Below the pieces are notes generated by a model, which saw only the letters and a program-made list of their open reading frames with translations, had not been told where the DNA came from and did not search any database. Below are positions 17,099 to 28,284 of a stretch of 64,000 bases of DNA, piece after piece. Within the stretch, counting starts at the first letter, position 1; each line of letters opens with the position of its first letter. Source of the stretch: Sphingobacterium thalpophilum (lineage in GTDB: Bacteria > Bacteroidota > Bacteroidia > Sphingobacteriales > Sphingobacteriaceae); contig NZ_LR590484.1 of the NCBI RefSeq assembly GCF_901482695.1, forward strand, positions 2,666,001-2,730,000, given 5' to 3'. The position numbers and the translations under genes were made by a program.

Positions 17099-19738
17099 TT
17101 AAAATTTATATACATATACCTTAAAATCCCGCTTCATACAGATGAGATAGTTGGCATTGTCGCCGTAGTTAATCGGTCCATAGTAGAACTTCGAAAAGCC
17201 TTCCATCGGGAAACCTTCCTGAACCAGCCCGTCAGATCCGAAGACATAGATCATGCGGTTGTCGGTGCCGACACCAAGTACATCCGATTTACCGATACGC
17301 TTAAAGAAGAGCGGCCTGTTGCTGACGTCATCAATAAATTTATATTCGAAATAGGAAGAAGAGTCCCGCGAACTATAGCTGTTTAATTTATTATTCGATA
17401 AGATAACAAAATCCCGGTCTGCCCCGCCACTGATATCTTCAAAATTGAAGAATACATCTTTACTCCAGTCGCCCAGTCTAATTTTTTTTGCCTCGCCCTC
17501 GAATGGTACTTTAAAGACATGGCCTTTATTGTCGGCGACATACACAAAAGAATTTTTTTCGTCGGAGGCAGCCACGAGCCCAATCGGATTCTTGACGCTC
17601 TCACCATCGGTATCCAATGTCTTTTTACGGATTATTTTTCCATTCTGGTCAAAGAAGTAAATAGACGCGGTACTCGTCCCTGCGATGAGGTAGTTGGTCT
17701 GGCCTAAAGTGGTTGTTTTTAAGTCGAAAAGGATCCGGCTGTCGACAGTATTGTTTTCAAAGTCTTCTACCCGCTTTCCTTCCAGGGTATAAGCCAGGAT
17801 ACGGTCAGTCGCAGGAATGTAGATCCGTTGTTCTTTATTGAAATTGGAGACGGTGGCACCATAGCTTGCTTGATAAGGCAATGCGACAGAAAAGCCGCTC
17901 AGGTTTTTTCCGTCCGGCATAAAGCGATAGAGCCGGTTTTTAGTCACGGCAAGGATACTGAGGTCCTGCAGCTGGATGGGTTCTCCCAAGATCTCTCCCT
18001 GAAACAGGTTTTGCCATAGTTCTTTGCCGTCCGGTGAAAAGGCATGTACAGTGTGATCCTGTTCCTGGAGCAGGATAAACTTGTTTTTGCCATCCTGATC
18101 CAGAATCCATGGCTTGTTGATGAGCCGGTTTTCAAGCTGTACGCTCCACTCGGGTTTGCCGCCGAGCCGGGTGTCACTTTTATAAAGTGCATATAGACTG
18201 GAGGTAAAAGTGCCTTGATTGCCACTTAACTGATAAGACCAGGAGTAGAAATTCTGGAAACCAAATTGCTCGTCATCCTTAAAATTTGTAGCATATGCTG
18301 TTTTTAGATTGTCCAAGATGTTGCTTTTGCCGGCCTTCGGTTCTAAATAAAACGTCACATTGCTGCGGCTGCTCTGCAATGCCGCATGGTTCTTGAATAT
18401 AGCCGTACCAGAAAGGAACTGCTTCTCGCGGAAGGATTCACGATAATCCCTCAGTATTCCTGTTCGGCTGGCGACGACCATAATGTTGTCCACAATGGTA
18501 AAATAGGGCCTGTTAAAGTTTTTGAAAGGCTGGCCAAAAGAGGCGTATAACAAGTTGGAATATTTAAACTGGTAAATGGAATCGCCGACCGATGAACTGA
18601 ATTTTTTGAAGTGGTCTGCAAATAAGCTGGAATCGGAAATACTGATCAAACCGAGTACATCCTGATTGTCCAATTCAGCCAGTGCGAACTCGTCGTTAAA
18701 CAGTGGTGTGACGATACTGTCGAAAGACATTTTCGTATCCTCTTCGAGGTTTTTTATGCTCTTGCTCAGGCGGTCATATTCTTTCTGCTGTATGAATAGC
18801 TCTTTCAGCCCCGCACGGAAGCTTTGAGCGTCCGATATGCTGAAATCGATGTACGAGGCTGCATTTTTAGGAAGGTAGTTGCCTAAAGCCTGGACTTGGG
18901 CAGTCTGATGGGCAAACAGCTGTAGATAGCTGTCTTTACTTCCCGTCAGGTCTGTTGCACCCTTAAAGATAAAGGCATCTTTTTTGAAGTTCATATTCCA
19001 GGAAGTCTGCCCTTTTAAAGAATCGACTAGATTGAGGTAGCTGCCAAATTTGGACTTCATGAATATGCGGGCTACCTGCGCCAGCTGTTCATTGAAGAAA
19101 TATAAGCTTAGCGGCGTATTTTTATTGTTGTGGGTGACGAAGAACTCAATCTCTTTGGAGTTTATCTTTTTTACGTTTTTGTCAAATACTTGAGCAAGTA
19201 CTTTCTTGGAGTAGCTGGCAAAAATAATCTCGTGTGAATAAGCACAATACAGTGTGCTGTCTTTGCTCCCTTGTACCAAGGCATAGAACCGTTGCCCTAA
19301 GGTATCCAATGGCTGTACCTGATAACCTTTCCCAGCCTGGGCAATAAGGGTTGCCAATGAGTTGTTGTCGAGACTCTGTCCGACCTGCACGCTATATAGT
19401 GGGGTGATCTGGTCCTTCTCCTGATGAAAGGAAAGCAAGATCTGCTGCCCATCGACAAAAGGAGCAAATTGAGGACTTTGCAGCAGCTCTGATTTCAGTT
19501 TTTCCAGATGATCAACATTGGCCTGTCCCAGAATGGCCCGGAACAGTTCATAATCACTGAATATCGTGTCTACCGTTTGATTGTTGGCAAAAGAAGCAAT
19601 CGCTAATGTGTTTTCGGGCAGATATTGTAATGCTTTAGAGTCTTGTTTGTTATTTTTATTAAAATCGCCAAAAAGGTAGATCGTGGCTACAATGACGGCG
19701 ATGAATAGTAGAATGGTGATGATAATTGTTTTTTTCAT
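17099..19738 (-). CDS. Large membrane-anchored protein with propeller-like C-terminus
   Basis: 879 residues, function not recognised. One N-terminal transmembrane helix (IIITILLFIAVIVATIYLFG, ~4-23) anchors a long periplasmic region. Residues ~35-530 carry alternating motifs (KALQYLPENTLAIASF, GTAIFKNHAALQSSRSNVTFYLEP) like those in DUF3352-type proteins. Residues ~540-879 contain repeats such as WILDQDGKNKFILLQEQDHTV, FSPDGKELW, FDQNGKIIRKK and YVFGSDGLVQEGFP, the spacing of a PQQ/WD-like beta-propeller. There is no catalytic motif I can name. It lies 111 bp upstream of the NrnA-type gene on the same strand, so co-transcription is possible. An envelope scaffold or sensor is the most that can be inferred. 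Confidence 0.7.
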   Translation of the reverse strand: MKKTIIITILLFIAVIVATIYLFGDFNKNNKQDSKALQYLPENTLAIASFANNQTVDTIFSDYELFRAILGQANVDHLEKLKSELLQSPQFAPFVDGQQILLSFHQEKDQITPLYSVQVGQSLDNNSLATLIAQAGKGYQVQPLDTLGQRFYALVQGSKDSTLYCAYSHEIIFASYSKKVLAQVFDKNVKKINSKEIEFFVTHNNKNTPLSLYFFNEQLAQVARIFMKSKFGSYLNLVDSLKGQTSWNMNFKKDAFIFKGATDLTGSKDSYLQLFAHQTAQVQALGNYLPKNAASYIDFSISDAQSFRAGLKELFIQQKEYDRLSKSIKNLEEDTKMSFDSIVTPLFNDEFALAELDNQDVLGLISISDSSLFADHFKKFSSSVGDSIYQFKYSNLLYASFGQPFKNFNRPYFTIVDNIMVVASRTGILRDYRESFREKQFLSGTAIFKNHAALQSSRSNVTFYLEPKAGKSNILDNLKTAYATNFKDDEQFGFQNFYSWSYQLSGNQGTFTSSLYALYKSDTRLGGKPEWSVQLENRLINKPWILDQDGKNKFILLQEQDHTVHAFSPDGKELWQNLFQGEILGEPIQLQDLSILAVTKNRLYRFMPDGKNLSGFSVALPYQASYGATVSNFNKEQRIYIPATDRILAYTLEGKRVEDFENNTVDSRILFDLKTTTLGQTNYLIAGTSTASIYFFDQNGKIIRKKTLDTDGESVKNPIGLVAASDEKNSFVYVADNKGHVFKVPFEGEAKKIRLGDWSKDVFFNFEDISGGADRDFVILSNNKLNSYSSRDSSSYFEYKFIDDVSNRPLFFKRIGKSDVLGVGTDNRMIYVFGSDGLVQEGFPMEGFSKFYYGPINYGDNANYLICMKRDFKVYVYKF

Positions 19739-20063
19739 CAGAGTAAATATTTATGAACGCCATAGAGAAGCCAGAGGCCCTTATATGGATTCGTTACATC
19801 CGGGTTGCTTGTGTACGAAACTATCAGGAATCACTTATTGAAATGCAGGATCGCGCGGGGCTCTTTTGACATTGCTTGTGACGACTTAAATCCATGATGG
19901 TCCCATATCCAAAAACAAACCTAATAAAAATATGCCGGAAGCAGTAGCGAATCGTTCCAAATAATGCGGGTTTGTAATATAAATTTAACAAAAAATTCCT
20001 TATTTCAATCGGTTTTTAATACATTTATCGGAGAAACACGTGTTCAGCATTCACTTTATTATA
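19739..20063. other. Intergenic, divergent promoter region
   Basis: 325 bp between the divergent starts of the propeller-like protein and the DUF423 gene. It must hold both promoters, but I find no clear TTTG / TAnnTTTG pair, no stable hairpin and no ORF. It is AT-rich toward the right end. Confidence 0.4.
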
Positions 20064-20453
20064 ATGAATAAGAAAATCATTTTAACTGCTTCGCTGTTGG
20101 GAGCATTAGCTGTAATATTAGGCGCCTTTGGTGCCCACGGTCTGGAAGGAAAGGTAAGTGCATATCATATTGACACATGGAAGACTGCAAATCAATATCA
20201 TTTTTATCATACCTTTGCATTGTTGTTTTTATCCACCTTTTCACGTGCAAAAACCTATTCAATAAAGGTTTCCTTTATCGCTTTTCTTATTGGTATCTTC
20301 TTTTTCTCGGGCTCTTTATATCTTCTGAGCATCAGAGAGATCACCGGTTTTGGTAATCCGGCAATCTTAGGGCCGATTACTCCTCTGGGCGGCCTGTCAT
20401 TTATCGTGGGTTGGATCGCCCTGTTTGTGGCGGCTTTAAAAAATAAATCTTAG
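20064..20453 (+). CDS. DUF423 family small membrane protein
   Basis: 129 residues from ATG 20064 (MNKKIILTASLLGALAVILGAFGAHGL); a GTG 24 bp upstream is in frame but adds a non-family extension. Four hydrophobic helices are visible, and GAFGAHGL plus WKTANQYHFYHTFAL are the conserved DUF423 signatures. Proteins of this family are widespread in bacterial inner membranes, with no established function. It is followed by a terminator 33 bp downstream and appears monocistronic. Confidence 0.9.
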   Translation: MNKKIILTASLLGALAVILGAFGAHGLEGKVSAYHIDTWKTANQYHFYHTFALLFLSTFSRAKTYSIKVSFIAFLIGIFFFSGSLYLLSIREITGFGNPAILGPITPLGGLSFIVGWIALFVAALKNKS

Positions 20454-20485
20454 CGCTGGACGACATATAATCTTTGTGCTTATGA

Positions 20486-20532
20486 AAGAGCCTTCCGGAA
20501 CATAAATCGGGAAGGCTCTTGTTGTTTTTTTT
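20486..20532 (+). terminator. Hairpin terminator after DUF423 gene
   Basis: An 11-bp perfect stem (20486-20496 with 20510-20520), 13-nt loop, then a T-rich run with eight consecutive T. It separates the DUF423 gene from priA. Confidence 0.88.
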
Positions 20533-20558
20533 GTATTTTTATCGCATAATTTGAAATT

Positions 20559-23042
20559 ATGTCCGATCCGCAATCTACAATATTTAGTGAAAGAGATACC
20601 TTGTTTATTGATGTAGTCTTGCCTTTGGCGCTGGCACGAACGTATACCTACCGTGTTCCCGCGGATTGGAATGACCGTATACAGGTCGGGGTAAGAGTCA
20701 TTGTGCAGTTTGGGCGAAATAAAATATATTCGGCTGTCGTCAAGTCGATCAGCCATGAAGCACCCCGCCATTACGAGGCGAAATATATTCTGGATATCAT
20801 TGATGATCAGCCTATCGTCAATCTGGCGCAGTTTAAATTATGGGACTGGCTGGCGGATTATTACATGTGCAGCTTGGGGGAGGTCATGCAAGCCGCTCTG
20901 CCTGCGGCATTGAAACTGGCGAGCGAAACCAAGGTTGCCTTATCCATGGCAGCTGACTTTGACCGTACGGCACTTTCGGATAAAGAATATTTGATTATTG
21001 AAGCGCTGGAGGTGGCGGGCGAACTCAAAGTCAGTGATATTGTGAAGCTACTGGGACAAAAAACAGTATTTCCAATATTGAAGCAGCTGTTTGATAAGGG
21101 TCTCGTCCTTATATCGGAGGAGATTCACGAACGATACAAGCCGAAGACCAAAGCATTTTTACGCCTCGCTCCAGATTTTAGAGATGAGGAGGCCAAGCGG
21201 GAACTCTTGGATAGCCTCAACCGTGCGCCAAAGCAGCAGGATGCTGTGCTGGCCTTCATGCAGCTCGTGAAGCGGACGGAAGATATTACGCGCGCAATGC
21301 TGGTAGAAGCATCCGGTTGCGGTAATGGCGCAATTACCGCCCTTGTCGATAAGGGCGTTTTCGAAATCAAAGAAAAAGTGGTTTCCCGATTTCAGGGAGA
21401 GGATGTGGACCTTGATGCCAACTTTCAGTTTAATGAATATCAGCAGCGGGCTTATGATGAGATCCAGCAAGCTTTTGAGACGAAGGCTGTGACGCTGCTT
21501 CACGGCGTCACAGCCTCCGGCAAAACGCAGATCTATATCCGGCTGATCGAACAGGCAATAGCTTCCGGTAAATCCGCTTTATATCTTTTACCAGAAATTG
21601 CATTGACGGCGCAGATCACCGCGCGGTTAAAGCTGCATTTTGGAGATAAACTGGGGGTCTATCATTCTAAGTTCAATGACAATGAACGTGCAGAAGTATG
21701 GCATAAGGTGATGAAAAATGAGTTTCAGGTTGTTATCGGTGCCCGTTCATCCGTTTTCCTTCCCTTTCAGGATCTCGGCATTATCATTGTCGATGAAGAA
21801 CATGAGACTTCGTACAAGCAGTTTGATCCTGCGCCGAGGTATCATGCACGGGATACGGCGATCTATCTTGGCTTTTTGCATCAAAGTAAAGTACTGCTGG
21901 GGTCGGCAACGCCATCTTTGGAAAGCTACTATAATGCCAAGGCTAAAAAGTACGGGTTCGTGCAGTTGCTCGAACGGTACGGGAATGCACAGCTGCCTAG
22001 TGTAGAGTTAATTAATATCCCCGAAGAAGGGCGTAAGGAAAATATGTTTTCTTATTTCTCCGGCACCTTATTACAGGGGATTGCGGAAGCGGTCAAAAAT
22101 AAAGAGCAGGTGATCTTATTTCAGAACAGACGCGGACATACCACAATGATCCAGTGCAATACCTGTGGTTTCGTCGCTAAATGCGTGAACTGTGATGTCA
22201 GTCTCACCTACCATAAAAGCTCGAATATGATGCACTGTCACTATTGTGGACATGCAGAGCCGCCGCTACGAGTCTGTCCTGCTTGTGGAATGCCGCATAT
22301 CGAGAGTAAGGGCTTTGGGACCGAACGTGTCGAAGAGGAGCTGGAGCTGCTGATGCCAGACGTCCGAATCGGCCGCCTTGACCTGGATTCAACGAAAGGT
22401 AAATACGGTTTTGACAAGATCATCACTGCTTTTGATGAGCACGAATTTGATGTATTGATCGGTACTCAGATGGTTGCCAAAGGACTGGATTTCGGGCGTG
22501 TGAGCCTGATCGGAGTGATCAATGCCGATACCATTATTAATTTTCCCGATTTTAGGTCTTACGAACGCGCTTTTTCGCTGTTTTCTCAGGTAGCTGGACG
22601 CGCAGGCCGTAGGGAAGGCGGCGGGAGGGTCATCATTCAAAGCTACACTACCAAACATAGAGTGCTGGAGCAGGTGGTCAGCAACGACTACGAAGGTATG
22701 TTTATGACCGAGATCACAGAACGCAAAAACTATTTCTATCCACCATTCTATCGCTTGATCCGTATTGATATCAAGCATAATGATTTCCAGAAATGTTATG
22801 ATGCTGCCAATCGTTTTGCGCTTGCACTGCGACAACAGCTCGGCACACGGGTATTGGGGCCTGAGCCGCCACTGGTCTCCCGTGTCCGCAACAATTTTAT
22901 CCAGACCATCACCCTAAAAATTGAACGGACCAACATCAGTATTGTGAAGGTGAAGGAACTGATCCGGTCGGCCGTTCTGGATTTTGAAATCGATAAGGCC
23001 AATACCGGTGTGCGGATACAGCTGGATGTTGACCCGTATTAA
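20559..23042 (+). CDS. priA: Primosomal replication helicase PriA
   Basis: 827 residues. The N-terminal DNA-binding region includes LPLALARTYTYRVP and RVIVQFGRNKIYSAVV. The helicase core has Walker A GVTASGKT (~317-324), the DEEH box (~411-414) and GSATPSLESY. Four Cys pairs (CNTCG, CVNC, CHYCG, CPACG, ~530-580) form the two zinc sites. QVAGRAGRREGGGRVIIQ is helicase motif VI. PriA restarts stalled replication forks by loading the replicative helicase. The length is slightly longer than the E. coli protein. It follows a terminator, so it has its own promoter, which I could not define confidently. Confidence 0.96.
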   Translation: MSDPQSTIFSERDTLFIDVVLPLALARTYTYRVPADWNDRIQVGVRVIVQFGRNKIYSAVVKSISHEAPRHYEAKYILDIIDDQPIVNLAQFKLWDWLADYYMCSLGEVMQAALPAALKLASETKVALSMAADFDRTALSDKEYLIIEALEVAGELKVSDIVKLLGQKTVFPILKQLFDKGLVLISEEIHERYKPKTKAFLRLAPDFRDEEAKRELLDSLNRAPKQQDAVLAFMQLVKRTEDITRAMLVEASGCGNGAITALVDKGVFEIKEKVVSRFQGEDVDLDANFQFNEYQQRAYDEIQQAFETKAVTLLHGVTASGKTQIYIRLIEQAIASGKSALYLLPEIALTAQITARLKLHFGDKLGVYHSKFNDNERAEVWHKVMKNEFQVVIGARSSVFLPFQDLGIIIVDEEHETSYKQFDPAPRYHARDTAIYLGFLHQSKVLLGSATPSLESYYNAKAKKYGFVQLLERYGNAQLPSVELINIPEEGRKENMFSYFSGTLLQGIAEAVKNKEQVILFQNRRGHTTMIQCNTCGFVAKCVNCDVSLTYHKSSNMMHCHYCGHAEPPLRVCPACGMPHIESKGFGTERVEEELELLMPDVRIGRLDLDSTKGKYGFDKIITAFDEHEFDVLIGTQMVAKGLDFGRVSLIGVINADTIINFPDFRSYERAFSLFSQVAGRAGRREGGGRVIIQSYTTKHRVLEQVVSNDYEGMFMTEITERKNYFYPPFYRLIRIDIKHNDFQKCYDAANRFALALRQQLGTRVLGPEPPLVSRVRNNFIQTITLKIERTNISIVKVKELIRSAVLDFEIDKANTGVRIQLDVDPY

Positions 23043-23194
23043 ACGATTAACGGCGACAATTTTTGGCCATTGGACAACAGGCAGTCAGAACAGTGAGCCA
23101 CAAATATGCAGCACGACAGATGCCTGCAGGACGATCATAAATATCAAAGAACAGACAGATCCAAATAAATTGTCGATTATTAAACTGCAATTAT

Positions 23195-23226
23195 ATTGCA
23201 TATGAAACGCAATTTATCTAAGTTTG
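23195..23226 (+). promoter_or_regulatory. Candidate promoter for pcm
   Basis: ATTG (23195-23198), 20 bp, then TAAGTTTG (23219-23226), close to the Bacteroidota TTTG / TAnnTTTG consensus. The ATG of pcm is only 8 bp after the -7 box, implying a nearly leaderless mRNA. Confidence 0.4.
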
Positions 23227-23233
23227 AAACATC

Positions 23234-23890
23234 ATGGCGTATAAGTTTATTGATAATTACCGGGAAAAAGGAGCCCGAAAGAAGCTGGTTGAGCATCTGA
23301 AGGGACGGGGGATTGAAGATCAGAGAGTCCTGGATGCGATTGGCAAGGTGCCGCGTCATTTTTTCTTTGACGAGACTTTTTGGAACCAGGCTTATCGGGA
23401 CATTGCGTTTCCGATTGGTGACGGACAGACGATCTCGCAGCCCTATACTGTTGCTTATCAATCGGAATTGCTCCACGTAAAAAAGGGAGATAAAGTGCTG
23501 GAGATTGGCACAGGATCGGGGTACCAAACTTGTATCCTGCTAGAGCTTGGGGCCGAGGTATATACAATAGAAAGGCAGGAAAATCTCTACAACAGGACTA
23601 TTCAGGTGCTTCCTTACATGGGATATCATGCGCATTTCTTTTTGGGTGATGGCTCAAAAGGGATCGAAGAACACGCACCATATGACAAGATTATCGTGAC
23701 TGCCGGGGCTCCCTACGTACCTGAAATTATGCTGAAGCAGTTAAAGATGGGCGGTATTTTTGTGATACCGGTAGGCGATGAGAAGTCACAGAAAATGATG
23801 ACCATAATCCGCGTGGGAGAAAATGAGTTTGACCGGATTGAATTGGACACTTTCCGCTTTGTACCCTTGGTTGGCGATCAGGCCTGGTAA
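23234..23890 (+). CDS. pcm: Protein-L-isoaspartate O-methyltransferase
   Basis: 218 residues. IGKVPRHFFFDE, GDGQTISQPYTVAYQSELL (the isoaspartyl-site loop) and VLEIGTGSGYQTCIL (SAM motif I) identify PCMT. The enzyme methylates isoaspartate residues in aged proteins and starts their repair. IIVTAGAPYVPEIMLKQLKMGGIFVIPVG matches motifs II/III. It is followed 30 bp later by the MutS-like gene. Confidence 0.95.
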   Translation: MAYKFIDNYREKGARKKLVEHLKGRGIEDQRVLDAIGKVPRHFFFDETFWNQAYRDIAFPIGDGQTISQPYTVAYQSELLHVKKGDKVLEIGTGSGYQTCILLELGAEVYTIERQENLYNRTIQVLPYMGYHAHFFLGDGSKGIEEHAPYDKIIVTAGAPYVPEIMLKQLKMGGIFVIPVGDEKSQKMMTIIRVGENEFDRIELDTFRFVPLVGDQAW

Positions 23891-23920
23891 GGGAAGCCGA
23901 CACCCTATATAATTTTACAG

Positions 23921-25741
23921 ATGAGTTCAATCGATACAATATACGAGCAGAAGCACAAGGAGATGACGTCGGTGGTTGCCGGCTTAACCAAAACGGTAAA
24001 TCGCATTAATCTGTCCCGGCTCATGGTTATCCTGATCGGGGGTGCCATCTTATTCTACATATTTCAGTTGCAGAGCCTTGTGTTGGTTTTTGTCTGTTTT
24101 TTTTCCTTATTGTTTTTATTTGCTTATCTGGTCCGGAGACAGAGCCAGCTTGAGCTTCAGAAAACCTATTTTGAAGCCTACCTGCAAATATTGTCCAATG
24201 AACGGAAAATCGTTGCCGGAGGTCCCAATATCTATGCGCATGGCGAGCAGTTTGTCGACGGGAATCATCCTTATAGTTCCGATCTGGATGTTTTTGGTTC
24301 CTACTCATTATTTGCACAGTTAAATCGTTCGACTACACAGCAGGGGATCGATTTGCTTGCGACCTGGCTCAATGCTCCCCTGGACAAAAAACGAATCTTG
24401 AGTAATCAGGAAGCGTCCGGTGAACTGGCACAACAAACGGAATGGGGGTGGGATTTTCAGGCCAAACTGCTGAGTAATCTGCATCGAAAGGTCGATATTA
24501 AAGCGTTTTTGTCCCGTTATTTCCAAGAGGGCAATTTCCGATTTGGTAATGGCTTTATGCGTTTGTATATCCATGCTGGGCCTATTTTATTGCTGCTTGC
24601 ATTTGTGGGAAGTTTTTTTTTCTCAAAAATGGCCGCTATTGCGATTATTCTGGGATTATTTCATATTCTTTGGCCCTTGGCCAAATCAGGTCGTGTGGCT
24701 TTGTTTTCCTCCCGTATTGATAAGATAGGGGCCGTTTTGGGTTCCTACGCAGATGCCATACGTTCCATCGAGAGTCAGGCATGGATGTCTCCCGCAATGC
24801 AGGAGATAGCGGGCAAGCTAACGAAGGGCGACCGTGACGAACCGATCTCAGAGGCTTTTAAGAGGCTGGCCGGTCTAATCAATAATCTGGATGCCAGAAA
24901 TAATGTGTTTGTTGGCTTATTTTTGAATCTCTTTTTGCTGTGGGATTTTCGGCAGGTACTCGCTATTATCAAGTGGAAGAAAACGTATGAGCAGTATATT
25001 TTGAGTGCCTTTGATACGTTGGCGGAGGTTGAGGCAATCAATAGTCTTGCAGTTTGGAAACGGAATCATCCCGACTACGCGTACCCAGTAATATTGGACG
25101 ATCCGCTTAACGATAAAATGGAAGCCGCGGGTATCTACCATCCGCTTATCCCGGCTGGCCAGGCAGTGGCAAATGATTATACAAATAACGATCATCGCAT
25201 CGCCCTGGTGACGGGCTCTAACATGGCCGGCAAAAGCACCTTTTTGCGGACCGTCGGTATCAATGCCGTTCTGGCCTATGCGGGAGCAGCCGTTGCTGCA
25301 AGGACCTTTCGTCTTCCTATTTACAATCTGATATCTTATATGCGGATCAAAGACAATTTAAATGAAAGCACATCGACATTTAAGGCAGAACTAAATCGGG
25401 TCAAATATATTCTGGATGTCGTTGCGGCCGATTCAAGCAGTTTCTTTTTGATCGATGAGATGTTACGGGGCACCAACTCCGTGGATAAATATTTGGGATC
25501 GCGTGCTATCATCAGGCAGCTGGCCCGTGTCGCAGGTAAAGGTATGGTAGCCACACATGATCTGCAGCTGTCCAGCCTGGAAGAGGAATTACCCGGAACA
25601 ATCAAAAATTATCATTTTGATATCCGTGTGGATGAAGGGCAGATGTTGTTTGACTATAAGCTGAAGGGCGGCGAGTGCAAAATATTCAATGCGTCGTTAT
25701 TACTGAAGGGCATTGGGATAGACATTGAGGACAATATATAA
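23921..25741 (+). CDS. Membrane-anchored MutS-family ATPase
   Basis: 606 residues. Two adjacent N-terminal hydrophobic segments (~33-70) and another hydrophobic pair in the middle (~218-252) suggest membrane anchoring. The C-terminal third is a MutS domain V ATPase: Walker A TGSNMAGKST (431-440), the DNLNESTSTFKAE signature (478-490), Walker B FFLIDEM (508-514), RGTNSVDK and ATHDLQLSSLEEELP. The middle resembles the MutS core/lever region, but the mismatch-binding N-terminal domain is absent. It is therefore unlikely to be canonical mismatch repair; related short MutS-like proteins are common in Bacteroidota and their role is unknown. It lies between pcm and a thioesterase gene, with 13 bp to the latter. 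Confidence 0.88.
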   Translation: MSSIDTIYEQKHKEMTSVVAGLTKTVNRINLSRLMVILIGGAILFYIFQLQSLVLVFVCFFSLLFLFAYLVRRQSQLELQKTYFEAYLQILSNERKIVAGGPNIYAHGEQFVDGNHPYSSDLDVFGSYSLFAQLNRSTTQQGIDLLATWLNAPLDKKRILSNQEASGELAQQTEWGWDFQAKLLSNLHRKVDIKAFLSRYFQEGNFRFGNGFMRLYIHAGPILLLLAFVGSFFFSKMAAIAIILGLFHILWPLAKSGRVALFSSRIDKIGAVLGSYADAIRSIESQAWMSPAMQEIAGKLTKGDRDEPISEAFKRLAGLINNLDARNNVFVGLFLNLFLLWDFRQVLAIIKWKKTYEQYILSAFDTLAEVEAINSLAVWKRNHPDYAYPVILDDPLNDKMEAAGIYHPLIPAGQAVANDYTNNDHRIALVTGSNMAGKSTFLRTVGINAVLAYAGAAVAARTFRLPIYNLISYMRIKDNLNESTSTFKAELNRVKYILDVVAADSSSFFLIDEMLRGTNSVDKYLGSRAIIRQLARVAGKGMVATHDLQLSSLEEELPGTIKNYHFDIRVDEGQMLFDYKLKGGECKIFNASLLLKGIGIDIEDNI

Positions 25742-25754
25742 TTAAGAGAAATAA

Positions 25755-26156
25755 ATGACTTTACAAGAACGTATTGATCTATCGGAGACACGAGTCTGCA
25801 ATACGGTATTCCCGTTTTTGACCAATCATCATGATACCTTGTTTGGGGGGAAGGCCATGTCAATAATGGATGAGGTGTCCTTTATGGCCGCAACGCGGTT
25901 TTGCCGAAAAACGCTGGTCACGGTGTCGACGGATCGCATCGATTTTAACAAAGCTATCCCGTCGGGCAGTATTATTGAGGCTATTGCCCGGGTTCAGAAT
26001 GTGGGGCGTACCAGCTTGAAAGTGAAAGTGGAAATCTACTTGGAGCATATGTATAAAGAGGGGCGTGAGCTCGCTATTGAAGGCGTGTTCACTTTCGTTG
26101 CGCTTGGCGAGAACAAACAGCCAATTCCGGTATTGGAAGGCCTGGATATTGATTAG
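25755..26156 (+). CDS. Acyl-CoA thioesterase (hotdog fold)
   Basis: 133 residues. VFPFLTNHHDTLFGGKAMSIMDEVSFMAATRFCRK contains the conserved HxDTLFGG...D active-site helix of the YciA/BFIT-type hotdog thioesterases. TVSTDRIDFNKAIPSGSIIE and GRTSLKVKVEI are the following beta-strands. It hydrolyses acyl-CoA to fatty acid and CoA in the cytoplasm; chain-length preference cannot be read. It is the last gene of the pcm operon and converges with smpB. Confidence 0.9.
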   Translation: MTLQERIDLSETRVCNTVFPFLTNHHDTLFGGKAMSIMDEVSFMAATRFCRKTLVTVSTDRIDFNKAIPSGSIIEAIARVQNVGRTSLKVKVEIYLEHMYKEGRELAIEGVFTFVALGENKQPIPVLEGLDID

Positions 26157-26206
26157 CTTTCCTGCAGTGCGTGCTGTTGACACAGTGCAGGAAAACTAAC
26201 CATCAG

Positions 26207-26662
26207 TTAGAATTTCATAACCCGGTCAAGTTCTCGCTTGACGTCTCTCTCTTTAATGGTTTCCCGCTTGTCGAAGTCTTTTTTACCTTGTGCTAATGCA
26301 ATTTCGACCTTCGCAAAACCACGGGAACTGATAAAAATCCGTAAGGGAACGATGGTAAAACCCCGTTCTTCACCTTTTTCTTTTAGTTTTTTCAGCTCTT
26401 TTTTAGTCAACAGAAGCTGACGGTCCCGTTTTGCTTCATGGTTATAGAATGAGCCCATGCTGTATTCGGCGATATGCATGTTACGGATATACAGTCCATC
26501 ATCGAAAAAGCTGCAAAAACTATCGTTGATATTTGCCTTTCCTTCCCGGATCGATTTGATTTCCGTACCTAATAGACGGATGCCAGCCACGTACTTATCC
26601 AGTAGTTGGTATTCAAAAGAAGCTTTTTTATTTTTTATATTGATATCTGAAGATAAAGCCAT
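26207..26662 (-). CDS. smpB: SsrA-binding protein
   Basis: 151 residues. [45 protein letters not shown] and [19 protein letters not shown] are diagnostic, and the basic tail [21 protein letters not shown] is the part that enters the ribosomal decoding centre. SmpB binds tmRNA and rescues stalled ribosomes. No tmRNA gene was recognised in this window. It reads convergently with the thioesterase gene. Confidence 0.97.
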   Translation of the reverse strand: MALSSDINIKNKKASFEYQLLDKYVAGIRLLGTEIKSIREGKANINDSFCSFFDDGLYIRNMHIAEYSMGSFYNHEAKRDRQLLLTKKELKKLKEKGEERGFTIVPLRIFISSRGFAKVEIALAQGKKDFDKRETIKERDVKRELDRVMKF

Positions 26663-28271
<1,609 letters not shown>

Positions 28272-28284
28272 AATCTAATCGTAT

